Shown: in pieces, positions 7,118-14,773 of the stretch | Layout of the letters: every line of letters starts with the position of its first letter | How positions within the stretch are numbered: the stretch's first letter is position 1 | NCBI GenBank assembly: GCA_030690945.1 | Contig: JAUYFM010000044.1 | Coordinates: 1-42,294, forward strand | Length of the DNA: 42,294 nucleotides | Source of the DNA: Smithellaceae bacterium | Lineage (GTDB): Bacteria > Desulfobacterota > Syntrophia > Syntrophales > Smithellaceae | Reading direction: 5' to 3' | Position numbers and translations under genes: made by a program | The notes under the pieces: model-generated | The model's input: only the letters and a program-made list of their open reading frames with translations | Database searches by the model: none | What the model was told of the DNA's origin: nothing

Positions 7118-7660
7118 TTAATACATATTGAATGTCTCACTGGCAATCTTGACACCTTCCACGTAAAGGTCCACACGGCAGGTGCCGGCAATCCATGTGT
7201 TGGACGCTTTTTCTCTCCAGCCATACCCGCTATTATGATGAGAATAAGTCCAGTTTTCAAGTACATAAGGATTAAATGTCGAACGAAATATCTCTATGGA
7301 GCTAGGATTATACTTCTTAATCTTTGCACCTATCGGAATAAGATAGTTCGATCCATAAACCTGGATGCCATGGCCGGCATAGAAAAATAAACCGATACCG
7401 CCCTTTTTCAGCCGATTGCCGAAATCCTCAATGGCTTCTTCCATCACTTCAAGATTGGCGTTATTTTTGAGAATTACCGTAAACCCGAGTTTTTTTAGGG
7501 CTGCCGCCATATCCGAGGCATCATTGACGGGATTAGCCAGAGGTGCGGCATCATAACTGCCGTTGCCAATGACAAGCGCTAACCTTTGCTCGGCGGCTGC
7601 CGACAAACTAACGGTGATGAATAAAAGGAACAGCAACGATGTAATGATCACTTTTTTCAT
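7118..7660 (-). CDS. Exported caspase-like (peptidase C14) protein with the catalytic Cys region missing
   Basis: The start at 7660 gives a signal peptide (MKKVIITSLLFLLFITVSLS) and mature protein from about residue 24. Residues 25-112 are a typical p20 caspase-like half: RLALVIGNGSYD, NPVNDASDMAAALKKLGF and LFFYAGHGIQ with the catalytic His97. The expected Cys segment (DACR-type) never appears. Instead, after LIPIGAKIKKYNPSS the sequence becomes a different short beta-rich tail containing WIAGTCRVDLYVEG. The whole is 180 residues, well below the usual size. It looks like an in-frame internal deletion joining the N-terminal half of a metacaspase-type protein to its far C-terminus. It is probably inactive as a peptidase. 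Confidence 0.7.
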   Translation of the reverse strand: MKKVIITSLLFLLFITVSLSAAAEQRLALVIGNGSYDAAPLANPVNDASDMAAALKKLGFTVILKNNANLEVMEEAIEDFGNRLKKGGIGLFFYAGHGIQVYGSNYLIPIGAKIKKYNPSSIEIFRSTFNPYVLENWTYSHHNSGYGWREKASNTWIAGTCRVDLYVEGVKIASETFNMY

Positions 7661-7680
7661 AATGCAGATCCTAGCAGAAA

Positions 7681-7710
7681 TTGAAAAATAAAAATACCTT
7701 TGTCTATATT
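7681..7710 (+). promoter_or_regulatory. Candidate sigma-70 promoter for the 7799 gene
   Basis: TTGAAA (7681-7686), 18 bases, TATATT (7705-7710). The predicted start near 7717 gives a leader of about 80 bases to the ATG at 7799. It lies in the divergent region between the caspase-like gene and the exported protein gene. Confidence 0.45.
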
Positions 7711-7798
7711 TTCGTGACGATATATTTCCTTTACAGCGGTGAAAAATATTTGTAGGCTTTGAGGAAGAAATAAAAGAAAAGAAACGGAAAAATGCATA

Positions 7799-8977
7799 AT
7801 GAAGCAAAAAATAATAAATCCAGCCACCGGCTTTCGGCGGCTATCAATACCCCTGATCATTTTAGCGCTGACAATGTTTCAACTTCAACCGGCCCTGGCC
7901 CTGCCTTTTCCGGACAGTTCCCACGCTGTTCCCGCCGCGGCCATGAAGCTTGTTCAGTTCGGGGCTGATTCCAAAGCCGGACTCGATGCCCGGGCCGCCG
8001 CTACGCTTGTGGACTATGTTTTCGGATCAAAGCCGAATAAGGAAGCTGATCTCCCGATATTCCAGAAAACCCCCGGAGCCTATTATGAATACGACACAAG
8101 AATAAGTTTCTCCAATTTTCTGCAATACTCCTTCAGCAACCAAATTCCTTCGGTTCTCACAAGCCCGTCGTCTCTGCGCTATTCTCTGTGGACCGGCTCC
8201 CAGGGGAAATTACAGAAATTGCCCAGCAGTTGGATATTGGTCTCGCCGGATGGCAAGCCTGTAATCATTCGCGGATCACAACGCGACGGCATCACACCGG
8301 ATCTCACCACCGGTGTTTACTATGAATACGAGCTGAATAGAACGCTTATCCTTCTTAATCACAAGGGACGGCAGACGCTTATTTCCATTTCCAAACAAAT
8401 TAATATATCCGATGTCGGTAAAAAGGGCTTCATTCTGGGGAATGACGACGATTGGAATTACTACTATTCGGGCGAACCCGGTTCGGCCAAAGCAGGCCTC
8501 GGCTGGGTTAAATCCTACATCTACGACTATTTTTCCGTGAGCGTTCATGTCGAGACGGGCTCTTCGCCATCCATGGTCAGAACCGGCATTTTTCAATGGA
8601 TTCGGGCCGGGTGGTCTGGAATCAATTTTGTTCAAACGGAACATATCATCAAGGGAATGAAGCGGTATGCCAAAAATTCAAAAACCATCCTTGAATCGCC
8701 AAGCCTGCCCGCGCCAAACCAGATAGCCTCCGCTTATCAACGGCTTTCATCCTTGCCCCAAAGTGATTTACTGGAAAAATATGCAGCCTTGCAGCAGGCC
8801 CGACAGTCCCTGGCCGTTCAGAGCGGGAAAATCGAAACAACCAAAATTAAAAAAATTGACTCCTATACCGGCATCCCGAAAGAGCAAATCGTTGAAGAAT
8901 TGATGCTGGAGTATTTGAAGGTTGTCCTTGGCAAGTCATCCTTGGTAGGGAAACAAGTCGTTTTGGGTATGAATTAA
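7799..8977 (+). CDS. Exported protein of unknown function
   Basis: A 392-residue protein with a basic N-terminus, a hydrophobic stretch LIILALTMFQLQPALALP (about 19-36) and probable signal-peptidase cleavage near residue 35. The mature part has no motif I recognise. It contains aromatic-rich segments such as DDDWNYYYSGEPG and YIYDYFSVSV, suggesting a beta-rich fold, and an alanine/leucine-rich helical region near 300-345 (LEKYAALQQARQSLAV). No lipobox and no C-terminal membrane helix are seen, so it is likely periplasmic or secreted. Only a weak ribosome-binding site precedes the ATG. The divergent neighbour is the decayed caspase-like protein, which may once have been a partner. Function unknown. 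Confidence 0.75.
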   Translation: MKQKIINPATGFRRLSIPLIILALTMFQLQPALALPFPDSSHAVPAAAMKLVQFGADSKAGLDARAAATLVDYVFGSKPNKEADLPIFQKTPGAYYEYDTRISFSNFLQYSFSNQIPSVLTSPSSLRYSLWTGSQGKLQKLPSSWILVSPDGKPVIIRGSQRDGITPDLTTGVYYEYELNRTLILLNHKGRQTLISISKQINISDVGKKGFILGNDDDWNYYYSGEPGSAKAGLGWVKSYIYDYFSVSVHVETGSSPSMVRTGIFQWIRAGWSGINFVQTEHIIKGMKRYAKNSKTILESPSLPAPNQIASAYQRLSSLPQSDLLEKYAALQQARQSLAVQSGKIETTKIKKIDSYTGIPKEQIVEELMLEYLKVVLGKSSLVGKQVVLGMN

Positions 8978-9040
8978 TCAGGAGTGAACGGATCAAGTCT
9001 TTCATGAATAAAACAATCATTGCAACTTTAGGAGGATAAG

Positions 9041-9835
9041 ATGAATCTTTCACAGTTTTCACTGGAAGGTAAAGTCGCCCTGATCACCGGCGGGAGCCGC
9101 GGCATAGGCCGCGCCAGTGCACTCGCCCTCGCCGACGCAGGCGCGAACGTGATCGTGAGCAGCAGAAAAATCGCGGATCTCGAACCGGTGGCGGAGGAAT
9201 TAAGGGCCAAAGGTGTCAAGTCTATGGCCATAGCGGCGCACAACGCCAAGACTGAAGATTCGAAGGCGCTGGTGGAAAAGGTCATGCAGGCGTTCGGCAG
9301 GATTGATATCCTCTTGAACAACGCGGGCACCAACCCCTATTATGGTCCGATCATGGACCAGGACGAAAAGACCTATGACATTACCATGAATGTTAATCTG
9401 AAAGGCATTTTTATCCTGAGCCAGCTTACGGCGAAAATCATGAAGCCGCAGGGCGGGGGATGCATCATAAACACGTCGTCCATCGGCGGCCTGAGAGCAG
9501 GCGATCTGGGTGTGTATTGCATATCCAAGGCGGCGGTCATCATGCTCACGCAGGTCATGGCCAAGGAGTGGGGGCAGTTCAATATAAGGGTGAACGCCAT
9601 CGCGCCGGGTATCATCAAGACGCGTCTCAGCGAAGCGCTATGGAAAGACCCGGAAGTCAACGACAAAGCCCTCGGCAGTATCCCCCTGATGCGGCTCGGC
9701 GAGCCTGAGGAAATTGCCGGCACAGTCGTGTTCCTCGCATCTAAAGCGGGAAGCTATATCACCGGGGAAACGATTGTCGTTGATGGCGGCCGCCTCCACG
9801 GCGAACCGGCGCATCTGCAAAAGAATATCCCCTGA
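9041..9835 (+). CDS. Short-chain dehydrogenase/reductase (FabG-like)
   Basis: The 264-residue protein is a classical SDR: cofactor loop TGGSRGIG (16-23), NNAG (93-96), catalytic Ser in NTSSIGG (146-147) and YCISK (Tyr159, Lys163). The C-terminal GETIVVDGG is also characteristic. It would oxidise or reduce an alcohol/ketone pair with NAD(P)(H); SRK after the second strand favours NADP(H). AGGAGG directs the start at 9041. It is the only gene after the exported protein and is not clearly in an operon. Substrate cannot be deduced; 3-oxoacyl-CoA/ACP or steroid-type substrates are both possible. Confidence 0.9.
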   Translation: MNLSQFSLEGKVALITGGSRGIGRASALALADAGANVIVSSRKIADLEPVAEELRAKGVKSMAIAAHNAKTEDSKALVEKVMQAFGRIDILLNNAGTNPYYGPIMDQDEKTYDITMNVNLKGIFILSQLTAKIMKPQGGGCIINTSSIGGLRAGDLGVYCISKAAVIMLTQVMAKEWGQFNIRVNAIAPGIIKTRLSEALWKDPEVNDKALGSIPLMRLGEPEEIAGTVVFLASKAGSYITGETIVVDGGRLHGEPAHLQKNIP

Positions 9836-9959
9836 TGACAAGTCAGGTCAAGCTGGTCAAAGTAGACGCCTGAAACGTTGGTGTGATAATTCATGCCCGA
9901 TCCGTCGGCACATGCCGGCTACCTGTCCTACCGCATCTGTAACCAATCAAAATACTTTC

Positions 9960-9996
9960 TTGACATCCCACTTCTATTTGGCTATATGGCAAAATA
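9960..9996 (+). promoter_or_regulatory. ars operon promoter with overlapping dyad (candidate ArsR operator)
   Basis: TTGACA (9960-9965), exactly 17 bases, TATATG (9983-9988). The near-palindrome TATTTGGC (9975-9982) / GCAAAATA (9989-9996) is centred on the -10 element, the position expected for an ArsR repressor site. Protein binding is inferred from position only. Confidence 0.6.
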
Positions 9997-10014
9997 CGAA
10001 AAGGAGCATGACTT

Positions 10015-10347
10015 ATGAAAAGCAGGCTTAACCCGCAGTACGAAGCGCGGGCGAGAATTATCAAGGCGATGGCTCACCCCAGCCGCTTATTTATTATCGA
10101 AGAACTGCAAAAGCAGGAACGATGCGTGGGGGAGCTCACCGAAATGATCGGATCGGATACGTCCACAGTCTCCAAGCACTTGAGCGTTTTGAGAAACGCC
10201 GGTCTGGTATCCGATGAAAAACGTGCAAATTCAATATATTATACATTACGTTGTCCTTGCGTCATGGACTTCATCGGCTGTGTGGAAGAGGTATTGTCGG
10301 CCAACGCCAAAGAACATGCAAATATTTTAAAGTGCTGCAAAAAATAA
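10015..10347 (+). CDS. arsR: ArsR/SmtB-family arsenic-responsive repressor
   Basis: A 110-residue winged-helix protein. The recognition helix region is SDTSTVSKHLSVLRNAGLV, typical of the family, followed by the wing KRANSIYYTLR. Cysteines occur at ERCVGEL just before the recognition helix, in CPCVMDFIGC, and as a CC pair near the C-terminus; several could form an As(III) site, although the classic ELCVCDL is reduced to one Cys. It would repress the ars operon and release DNA when arsenite binds. AAGGAG precedes the ATG at 10015. It is the first gene of a unit with a thioredoxin remnant, arsC and acr3. Confidence 0.9.
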   Translation: MKSRLNPQYEARARIIKAMAHPSRLFIIEELQKQERCVGELTEMIGSDTSTVSKHLSVLRNAGLVSDEKRANSIYYTLRCPCVMDFIGCVEEVLSANAKEHANILKCCKK

Positions 10348-10360
10348 AAAGAGGTCAAAC

Positions 10361-10414
10361 ATGAAAATTGAAATATTAGGAACAGGCTGTGCCAAATGTC
10401 ATAAACTCGATTGA
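10361..10414 (+). pseudogene. Truncated small thioredoxin-like protein
   Basis: Only 17 residues remain, MKIEILGTGCAKCHKLD, ending at TGA. This is the opening of the small redox-active disulfide (thioredoxin-like) proteins often found in ars operons, with the active-site CAKC, but the roughly 60 remaining residues are missing and arsC starts 14 bases later. A downstream part of the gene is not found in any frame, so the interior and end have been deleted. Confidence 0.65.
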
Positions 10415-10428
10415 ATTAGGGGTGATTC

Positions 10429-10842
10429 ATGAAAAAAAGAGTTCTGTTTGTATGCACAGCCAATTCCTGCCGCTCTCAAATGGCGGAAGGCATCATTAAT
10501 CATTTTCTGGGCGATAAGATCGCAGCATTTTCGGCGGGAACGGAAGCAACTTATGTCAACCCGACGGCGATTGAGGTGCTGCAAGAAATCGGCATCGATA
10601 TTTCAAAACATCAATCCAAAAATTTAACGGCATTTGACGGACAGAGGTTTGACTATGTTATCACGCTTTGCGGCAGCGCCAATGAAACCTGCCCGCTATA
10701 TATCGGCGGCACAAGAAAAACGCATATCGGCTTTGACGACCCGGCGAAAGCACATGGGACGAAAGAAGAAGTCTTGTGCGAATTTCGCCGCGTGCGCGAT
10801 GAGATTAAAGACAAGCTAACTGCTTATTTTCAAAATAAGTAG
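10429..10842 (+). CDS. arsC: Arsenate reductase, thioredoxin-coupled (low-molecular-weight phosphatase fold)
   Basis: This 137-residue protein carries the phosphatase-type P-loop VCTANSCRS (nucleophile Cys9 or so, CX5R) and the additional cysteine pair TLCGSANETCPLY that shuttles the disulfide in thioredoxin-dependent arsenate reductases of the pI258 type. DDPAKAHG is the general-acid loop. It reduces arsenate to arsenite in the cytoplasm, which Acr3 then exports. The start follows AGGGG closely. Its stop codon TAG lies inside the 28-base palindrome at 10839-10866. The missing thioredoxin neighbour suggests it now depends on a thioredoxin encoded elsewhere. Confidence 0.93.
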   Translation: MKKRVLFVCTANSCRSQMAEGIINHFLGDKIAAFSAGTEATYVNPTAIEVLQEIGIDISKHQSKNLTAFDGQRFDYVITLCGSANETCPLYIGGTRKTHIGFDDPAKAHGTKEEVLCEFRRVRDEIKDKLTAYFQNK

Positions 10843-10866
10843 GGAACGGTCGCGACCGTTCCCTAC
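10839..10866. repeat. Perfect 28-bp palindrome, copy 1
   Basis: The half-site GTAGGGAACGGTCG is followed immediately by its exact reverse complement. It contains the stop codon of arsC and lies 15 bases before the acr3 start. The same palindrome recurs at 16773-16802, so it is a dispersed REP-like element rather than an ars operator. In RNA it would form a 12-13 bp hairpin between the two genes and could affect their relative expression. Confidence 0.85.
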
Positions 10867-10881
10867 AAAGAGAAGGGATTT

Positions 10882-11928
10882 ATGTCGGAACACATCGGCA
10901 GCAAATTATCATTTCTGGATCGGTATCTGACGCTGTGGATTTTTGCGGCGATGATTCTGGGTGTGGGGCTTGGCTATTTTATACCCGGCGTCGAGGCCTT
11001 CATTAATTCATTTCAGGTGGGCACCACCAATATCCCCATTGCGGTGGGACTCATTCTGATGATGTATCCGCCGTTTGCCAAGGTGAAGTATGAGGAACTG
11101 CCGCAGGTGTTCCGCAATGTGAAAATTCTGGGCCTGTCGCTGGTGCAAAACTGGATTATCGGGCCGATTTTGATGTTTGCGCTGGCCATTATTTTTCTAC
11201 CGGACAAGCCGGACTATATGGTGGGGCTGATCATGATCGGTCTGGCGCGCTGCATTGCAATGGTCATTGTCTGGAATGAACTGGCCAAAGGAAACACTGA
11301 ATACGCGGCGGGGCTGGTCGCCTTTAACACCATTTTTCAGGTTCTGTTTTACAGTGTGTTTGCGTGGTTCTTCATCACCGTGCTCCCGCCATACTTCGGC
11401 CTGGAAGGCTCCGTCGTGGACGTCAGCATCCGGCAGATTGCCGAAAGTGTATTTATCTATCTGGGCATTCCCTGTATCGCCGGGGCGCTGACCCGCCTCA
11501 TCGGCGTGAAGCTCATGGGCAAGGAAAAGTATCATGCGCGTTTCGTGCCCCTGATCAGTCCGCTCACGCTGATTGCGCTGCTATTCACCATCGTGGTCAT
11601 GTTCAGCCTGAAGGGAAACCTGATCATTACGCTGCCGCTCGATGTTGTGCGAATTGCTATCCCGCTACTGATCTATTTTGTGGTCATGTTTCTGGTGTCG
11701 TTTTATATGGGCAAAAAGCTGGGTGCGGATTACTCCAAAACAACCACCCTGGCTTTCACGGCAGCCAGCAACAATTTTGAGTTGGCGATTGCCGTGGCAA
11801 TTGCCGTCTTCGGGATTAATTCCGGCGCTGCCTTTGCCGCCGTTATCGGCCCGCTGGTGGAAGTGCCGGTGATGATCGGCCTGGTTACCGTGGCCTTAAA
11901 ATTCAAAGAGAAATACTTTCAGCAATAG
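10882..11928 (+). CDS. acr3: Acr3-type arsenite efflux permease
   Basis: A 348-residue integral membrane protein with about ten helices. [15 protein letters not shown], the Cys in GLARCIAMV (C124, fourth helix) and the Glu in [13 protein letters not shown] are the conserved features of Acr3 carriers; the Cys and Glu are essential for transport in studied members. It exports arsenite using the proton-motive force. The start has a short-spaced AAGGG. It is the transport step of the operon that begins with arsR. Confidence 0.95.
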   Translation: MSEHIGSKLSFLDRYLTLWIFAAMILGVGLGYFIPGVEAFINSFQVGTTNIPIAVGLILMMYPPFAKVKYEELPQVFRNVKILGLSLVQNWIIGPILMFALAIIFLPDKPDYMVGLIMIGLARCIAMVIVWNELAKGNTEYAAGLVAFNTIFQVLFYSVFAWFFITVLPPYFGLEGSVVDVSIRQIAESVFIYLGIPCIAGALTRLIGVKLMGKEKYHARFVPLISPLTLIALLFTIVVMFSLKGNLIITLPLDVVRIAIPLLIYFVVMFLVSFYMGKKLGADYSKTTTLAFTAASNNFELAIAVAIAVFGINSGAAFAAVIGPLVEVPVMIGLVTVALKFKEKYFQQ

Positions 11929-12069
11929 GTGCATTTTGAATGAGGCGTGAGACGATAAAGATAGGTGATGCTGATCGCGTCATTTCTTATCAACCATGAA
12001 GTTCCATCCGACTGGCGCGAAAACCGCCGCCGGATGCGGCTCTGTTTTCTTGAGGAGGTGAATATTCTA

Positions 12070-12696
12070 ATGCTTAAAATAAAAAAGTTGCCGTTACTCG
12101 TTGTCAGTATTTTGGGTTACCTTGCTATCCTGTTGACCTTTTCCGGTTCTGTTACCCCCGCCTATGGGCAGGAGGCCGTCCGCGCGGTTCCGTCTCTTGG
12201 CAAAGGCCCCTACGAAATTATTATGTTTGCCGACTATCTCTGTCCGCCCTGTCGGCAGATTGATTCGAAAGCTGATCCGCTTTTCAAGGAATTGCTGGCA
12301 TCGGGAAAAGCAAAGATCACATTTGTTGATGTTCCCTTTTCAGCTGTCACGCCCATGTACGCCAAGTATTATCTCTACTCGGTAAATGCCGGCGCCGATG
12401 AACATGGCATTCTGCATATCCGCAAAGTTCTTTTTGATGCGGCACAGGGCAAAAATATCAAGATGGAAGATGATCTGATCGGTTATTTGAAAGAACAGAA
12501 AATATCCTGGAAGGCAATGAATGAAAAACCTATTTTCCCGCTGCTAAGTGCGATCATTAAAGAACATAAGGTTGACGCCACCCCCACCTGTGTCATCAAA
12601 TATTCCTCAACGGATATTAAAAAATACGTCGGCACGGAAGAAATATGGGTCGGATTAACAAAGTTAAAAGCGCATTTGGCAACGGTAAAAAAGTAA
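12070..12696 (+). CDS. Exported DsbA-like thioredoxin-fold protein
   Basis: From ATG 12070 (AGGAGG at 12053-12058) the 208-residue protein has a signal sequence (about 1-33, ending TPAYGQ) and a thioredoxin-fold domain with FADYLCPPCRQ; the CPPC pair is C58/C61. A cis-Pro-type segment DATPTCVIKY appears near residue 178, with an extra Cys. This matches periplasmic DsbA/DsbG-like oxidoreductases that form or isomerise disulfides. An earlier start in the same frame at 11965 adds 35 residues without a ribosome-binding site and breaks the signal peptide, so it was rejected. It follows acr3 by about 140 bases; whether it belongs to arsenic resistance is uncertain. Confidence 0.8.
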   Translation: MLKIKKLPLLVVSILGYLAILLTFSGSVTPAYGQEAVRAVPSLGKGPYEIIMFADYLCPPCRQIDSKADPLFKELLASGKAKITFVDVPFSAVTPMYAKYYLYSVNAGADEHGILHIRKVLFDAAQGKNIKMEDDLIGYLKEQKISWKAMNEKPIFPLLSAIIKEHKVDATPTCVIKYSSTDIKKYVGTEEIWVGLTKLKAHLATVKK

Positions 12697-12877
12697 TTCA
12701 CAGATGCGGCAAACACCTTACCATTTTGTAATCAGGCTTGGGAAGCCTACGGAGACAGGGCCCTATATATCAATGTCAAAGAAGAACTGGAAGGCTGGCT
12801 GGAGGCCACCTGGGGATTTCCCAAACAGATATTGCCGCTCTTGTTGGCGGCACTATCTGTTTGGGCTATTATTCTAA

Positions 12878-12934
12878 TTGACAGACAAGCCCGAAGTTCC
12901 TATACTGCCTTCCATAAGAAGCAAGTTCTTATCA
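12878..12934 (+). promoter_or_regulatory. Promoter-leader module, copy A (SxtJ/carbamoyltransferase cassette)
   Basis: TTGACA (12878-12883), 17 bases, TATACT (12901-12906), then a leader hairpin ATAAGAA-GCAAG-TTCTTAT (12914-12932). It is about 80 percent identical over some 60 bases to the module at 21671 and shares length and layout with 23428. It lies 23 bases before the membrane-protein gene at 12957. Confidence 0.75.
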
Positions 12935-12956
12935 AGAAACAGGACCCTTAAATTCC

Positions 12957-13343
12957 ATGAAATCAAAATTTCGCCTAACACAGGCTTATACTAAAGACAC
13001 CGGACTCGTCATCGTCCTCATCCTGCTGCTTGCTGCTTACTGGACGGGGAAATCATTTTTCCTTCCTCTTTCAATCGGAACGTTGCTTGTGGTAATGACG
13101 GTCCCGGTCATTCTCAAACCTCTGGCCTTTGTTTGGTATTATTTTTCCATGGCCCTCGGAAAGATTACCAACAGAATCATCCTCACCGTTGTTTTTGTGG
13201 TCCTGCTAATTCCGGTTGGTGTGATCAGAAGATGTCTGGGATTTGATTCCATGAAGCAAAAAGCATGGAAAAATGGAGTAAACTCTGTTTTTACGGAGCG
13301 AAATCATATTTTTACAGCCGATGATTTTAACAGGCCTTATTAA
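12957..13343 (+). CDS. SxtJ-family small membrane protein
   Basis: A 128-residue protein with three or so membrane helices: GLVIVLILLLAAYWTG, LPLSIGTLLVVMTVPVIL and IILTVVFVVLLIPVGVIRR, followed by a soluble tail with FDSMKQKAWKNGVNSVF. It resembles the SxtJ proteins that accompany carbamoyltransferases in saxitoxin and many bacterial cell-surface or natural-product clusters; their biochemical role is not known. It is the first gene downstream of promoter module A and is followed by DUF5989, SGNH hydrolase and carbamoyltransferase genes, the usual company. Confidence 0.75.
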   Translation: MKSKFRLTQAYTKDTGLVIVLILLLAAYWTGKSFFLPLSIGTLLVVMTVPVILKPLAFVWYYFSMALGKITNRIILTVVFVVLLIPVGVIRRCLGFDSMKQKAWKNGVNSVFTERNHIFTADDFNRPY

Positions 13344-13364
13344 GGCGACGGTTCAGGAGGATGG

Positions 13365-13514
13365 ATGGATATTCTGAAAGATCTCTGGGGGTTTATGCGG
13401 CAGCGCAAGAAATACTGGCTGCTTCCGATTATTTTAATCATGCTGCTGCTTGGCGGGTTGATTGTTTTTTCCAGCGGATCTGCGCTGGCGCCTTTTATTT
13501 ACACACTGTTCTAG
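13365..13514 (+). CDS. DUF5989-type single-pass membrane peptide, 49 residues
   Basis: The short frame reads MDILKDLWGFMRQRKKYW followed by one hydrophobic helix LLPIILIMLLLGGLIVF and ends with ALAPFIYTLF. This is the pattern of the DUF5989 proteins always found beside SxtJ and carbamoyltransferase genes. CAGGAGG lies seven bases upstream of the ATG. It is 21 bases after the SxtJ stop and 4 bases before the SGNH ATG at 13519, so the three genes are co-transcribed and probably translationally coupled. It likely forms a membrane complex with SxtJ (inference). Confidence 0.8.
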   Translation: MDILKDLWGFMRQRKKYWLLPIILIMLLLGGLIVFSSGSALAPFIYTLF

Positions 13515-13518
13515 CGCA

Positions 13519-14739
13519 ATGAAAAATCATCATCCAGATCTCTCTCCCTACACAGGCGATTTCATGAATCGCCTGTGTAGAATTCTCGGCATTTCCCTGA
13601 TGATAGCCGGAGTTGTTTTAAACGAATGGGTGATCCAATTTCTATCCCAGGGGCAGGCCAAATTCGGGGAGATTGAAAAAAAGGTTTTTCTCGTCACGGT
13701 TGAAATTTTTCTGGTGCTTCTGGGATTGTTGATCTTCCGATATAAAAAAGTCGCCCTGCAAAATTTACTGCTGGTCTTTTGTTCGATTTTTTTTACGTTC
13801 GGGATATTGGAAATCGGCTTAAGGTATGTTCCTTCAAACCTGGAACATGAAGCGCCCCTATGGGTTCCCTATGAGCAAAAAATGATGAATGCCAGAATCA
13901 ATGAAGCCCATAATACAAGATCAAAACTAAATCGTTACGGGTTTAACGATCAGGAGCACGCACTTCGCAAAGCCCCTGGGTTAAACCGTATCGCTGTTTT
14001 AGGGGATTCATTTATCTGGGGCGTTGGCGTCGAGGACCAGGTGATCTGGACGAATAAATTGGCGCGTCTGCTGAACCAGAACGGCGTTAAATCTGAAATT
14101 CTCAATTGGGGAAAACCGGGCTGGTCCACGCTTGACGAATACCGTTTCCTGAAATCAGACGGCGCCCGCTATGATTTCGATCTTCTGCTGGTGGGATTTG
14201 TGGTAAACGATCCGGTTATGGATGATAGCAACATTAAGCGTTTTATTTATACCGGCGGAATCATTGACAGGCTCCTTGTCCAGCCCATCAGCCGGTATTT
14301 ATTCCCCAATGCGATCTCTTTGACTGTTGATTTGATCAATGGTTTTTTTGATTCATTCTTTGACTATGGTTATATCAAATGGCTGAATAAAGTGTACACG
14401 GAAGAGAATCTGAAACAATATCAGGCGCTGTTGAAGGAAATATCTGAATATTGCCATGCCCGCCATATCCGGATGCTCTTTGTGATGACCCCTGAAAACC
14501 ACCATTCCTGGCTGCAACAGCGGTTTGAAAAAATTATTCCGTTACTGAAAAATGCCAATATTGACTATCTGAATTTGTATCCGGCCGTCCATGAAGAGCT
14601 TTATCATATTCCCAATCGTAAATTATGGGCAAATCCGGGAGACGGACACCCGGGAGACAAGGTAACGGATGTCTATGCGCGTCATACGTATCGGTATTTG
14701 ATGGATCAAGGCTATATTAAACCTTCTGCCCAAAAATAA
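13519..14739 (+). CDS. Membrane-anchored SGNH/GDSL-type hydrolase
   Basis: The 406-residue protein has three N-terminal membrane helices (about 20-40, 56-73, 82-100) and an SGNH hydrolase domain: block I AVLGDSFIWGVGV (Ser164), block III GFVVNDPVMDD (Asn230), and block V NPGDGHPGDKV with the Asp/His pair (about 375/377). Members remove or transfer acyl groups on polysaccharides and related surface polymers. Two starts compete: ATG 13519, four bases after the upstream stop, and ATG 13564, which lies in the loop of a 14-bp perfect hairpin. I prefer 13519 by coupling, but 13564 has the nearer purine-rich site and would still keep all helices. It belongs to the carbamoyltransferase cassette. Confidence 0.85.
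   Translation: MKNHHPDLSPYTGDFMNRLCRILGISLMIAGVVLNEWVIQFLSQGQAKFGEIEKKVFLVTVEIFLVLLGLLIFRYKKVALQNLLLVFCSIFFTFGILEIGLRYVPSNLEHEAPLWVPYEQKMMNARINEAHNTRSKLNRYGFNDQEHALRKAPGLNRIAVLGDSFIWGVGVEDQVIWTNKLARLLNQNGVKSEILNWGKPGWSTLDEYRFLKSDGARYDFDLLLVGFVVNDPVMDDSNIKRFIYTGGIIDRLLVQPISRYLFPNAISLTVDLINGFFDSFFDYGYIKWLNKVYTEENLKQYQALLKEISEYCHARHIRMLFVMTPENHHSWLQQRFEKIIPLLKNANIDYLNLYPAVHEELYHIPNRKLWANPGDGHPGDKVTDVYARHTYRYLMDQGYIKPSAQK
13548..13580 (+). repeat. 14-bp perfect inverted repeat with an ATG in its loop
   Basis: CTACACAGGCGATT (13548-13561) pairs perfectly with AATCGCCTGTGTAG (13567-13580); the five-base loop TCATG contains the in-frame ATG at 13564. No T-tract follows, so it is not an ordinary terminator. 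In the mRNA it would present or hide that start codon. Confidence 0.8.
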
Positions 14740-14773
14740 AGGATGAAAGTTTCAAGACTTTCATAAAGACCCC

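Noticed and set aside
10412-10414. TGA after CAKCHKLD as a selenocysteine codon
   Set aside because: Reading through gives only five more codons before another stop and no thioredoxin sequence; truncation fits better.
12697-12954. Open frame in phase with the DsbA-like gene, containing a membrane-like stretch (QILPLLLAALSVWAIIL)
   Set aside because: No start codon or ribosome-binding site, and its 3' end is occupied by promoter module A; at best it is a remnant of a lost gene.
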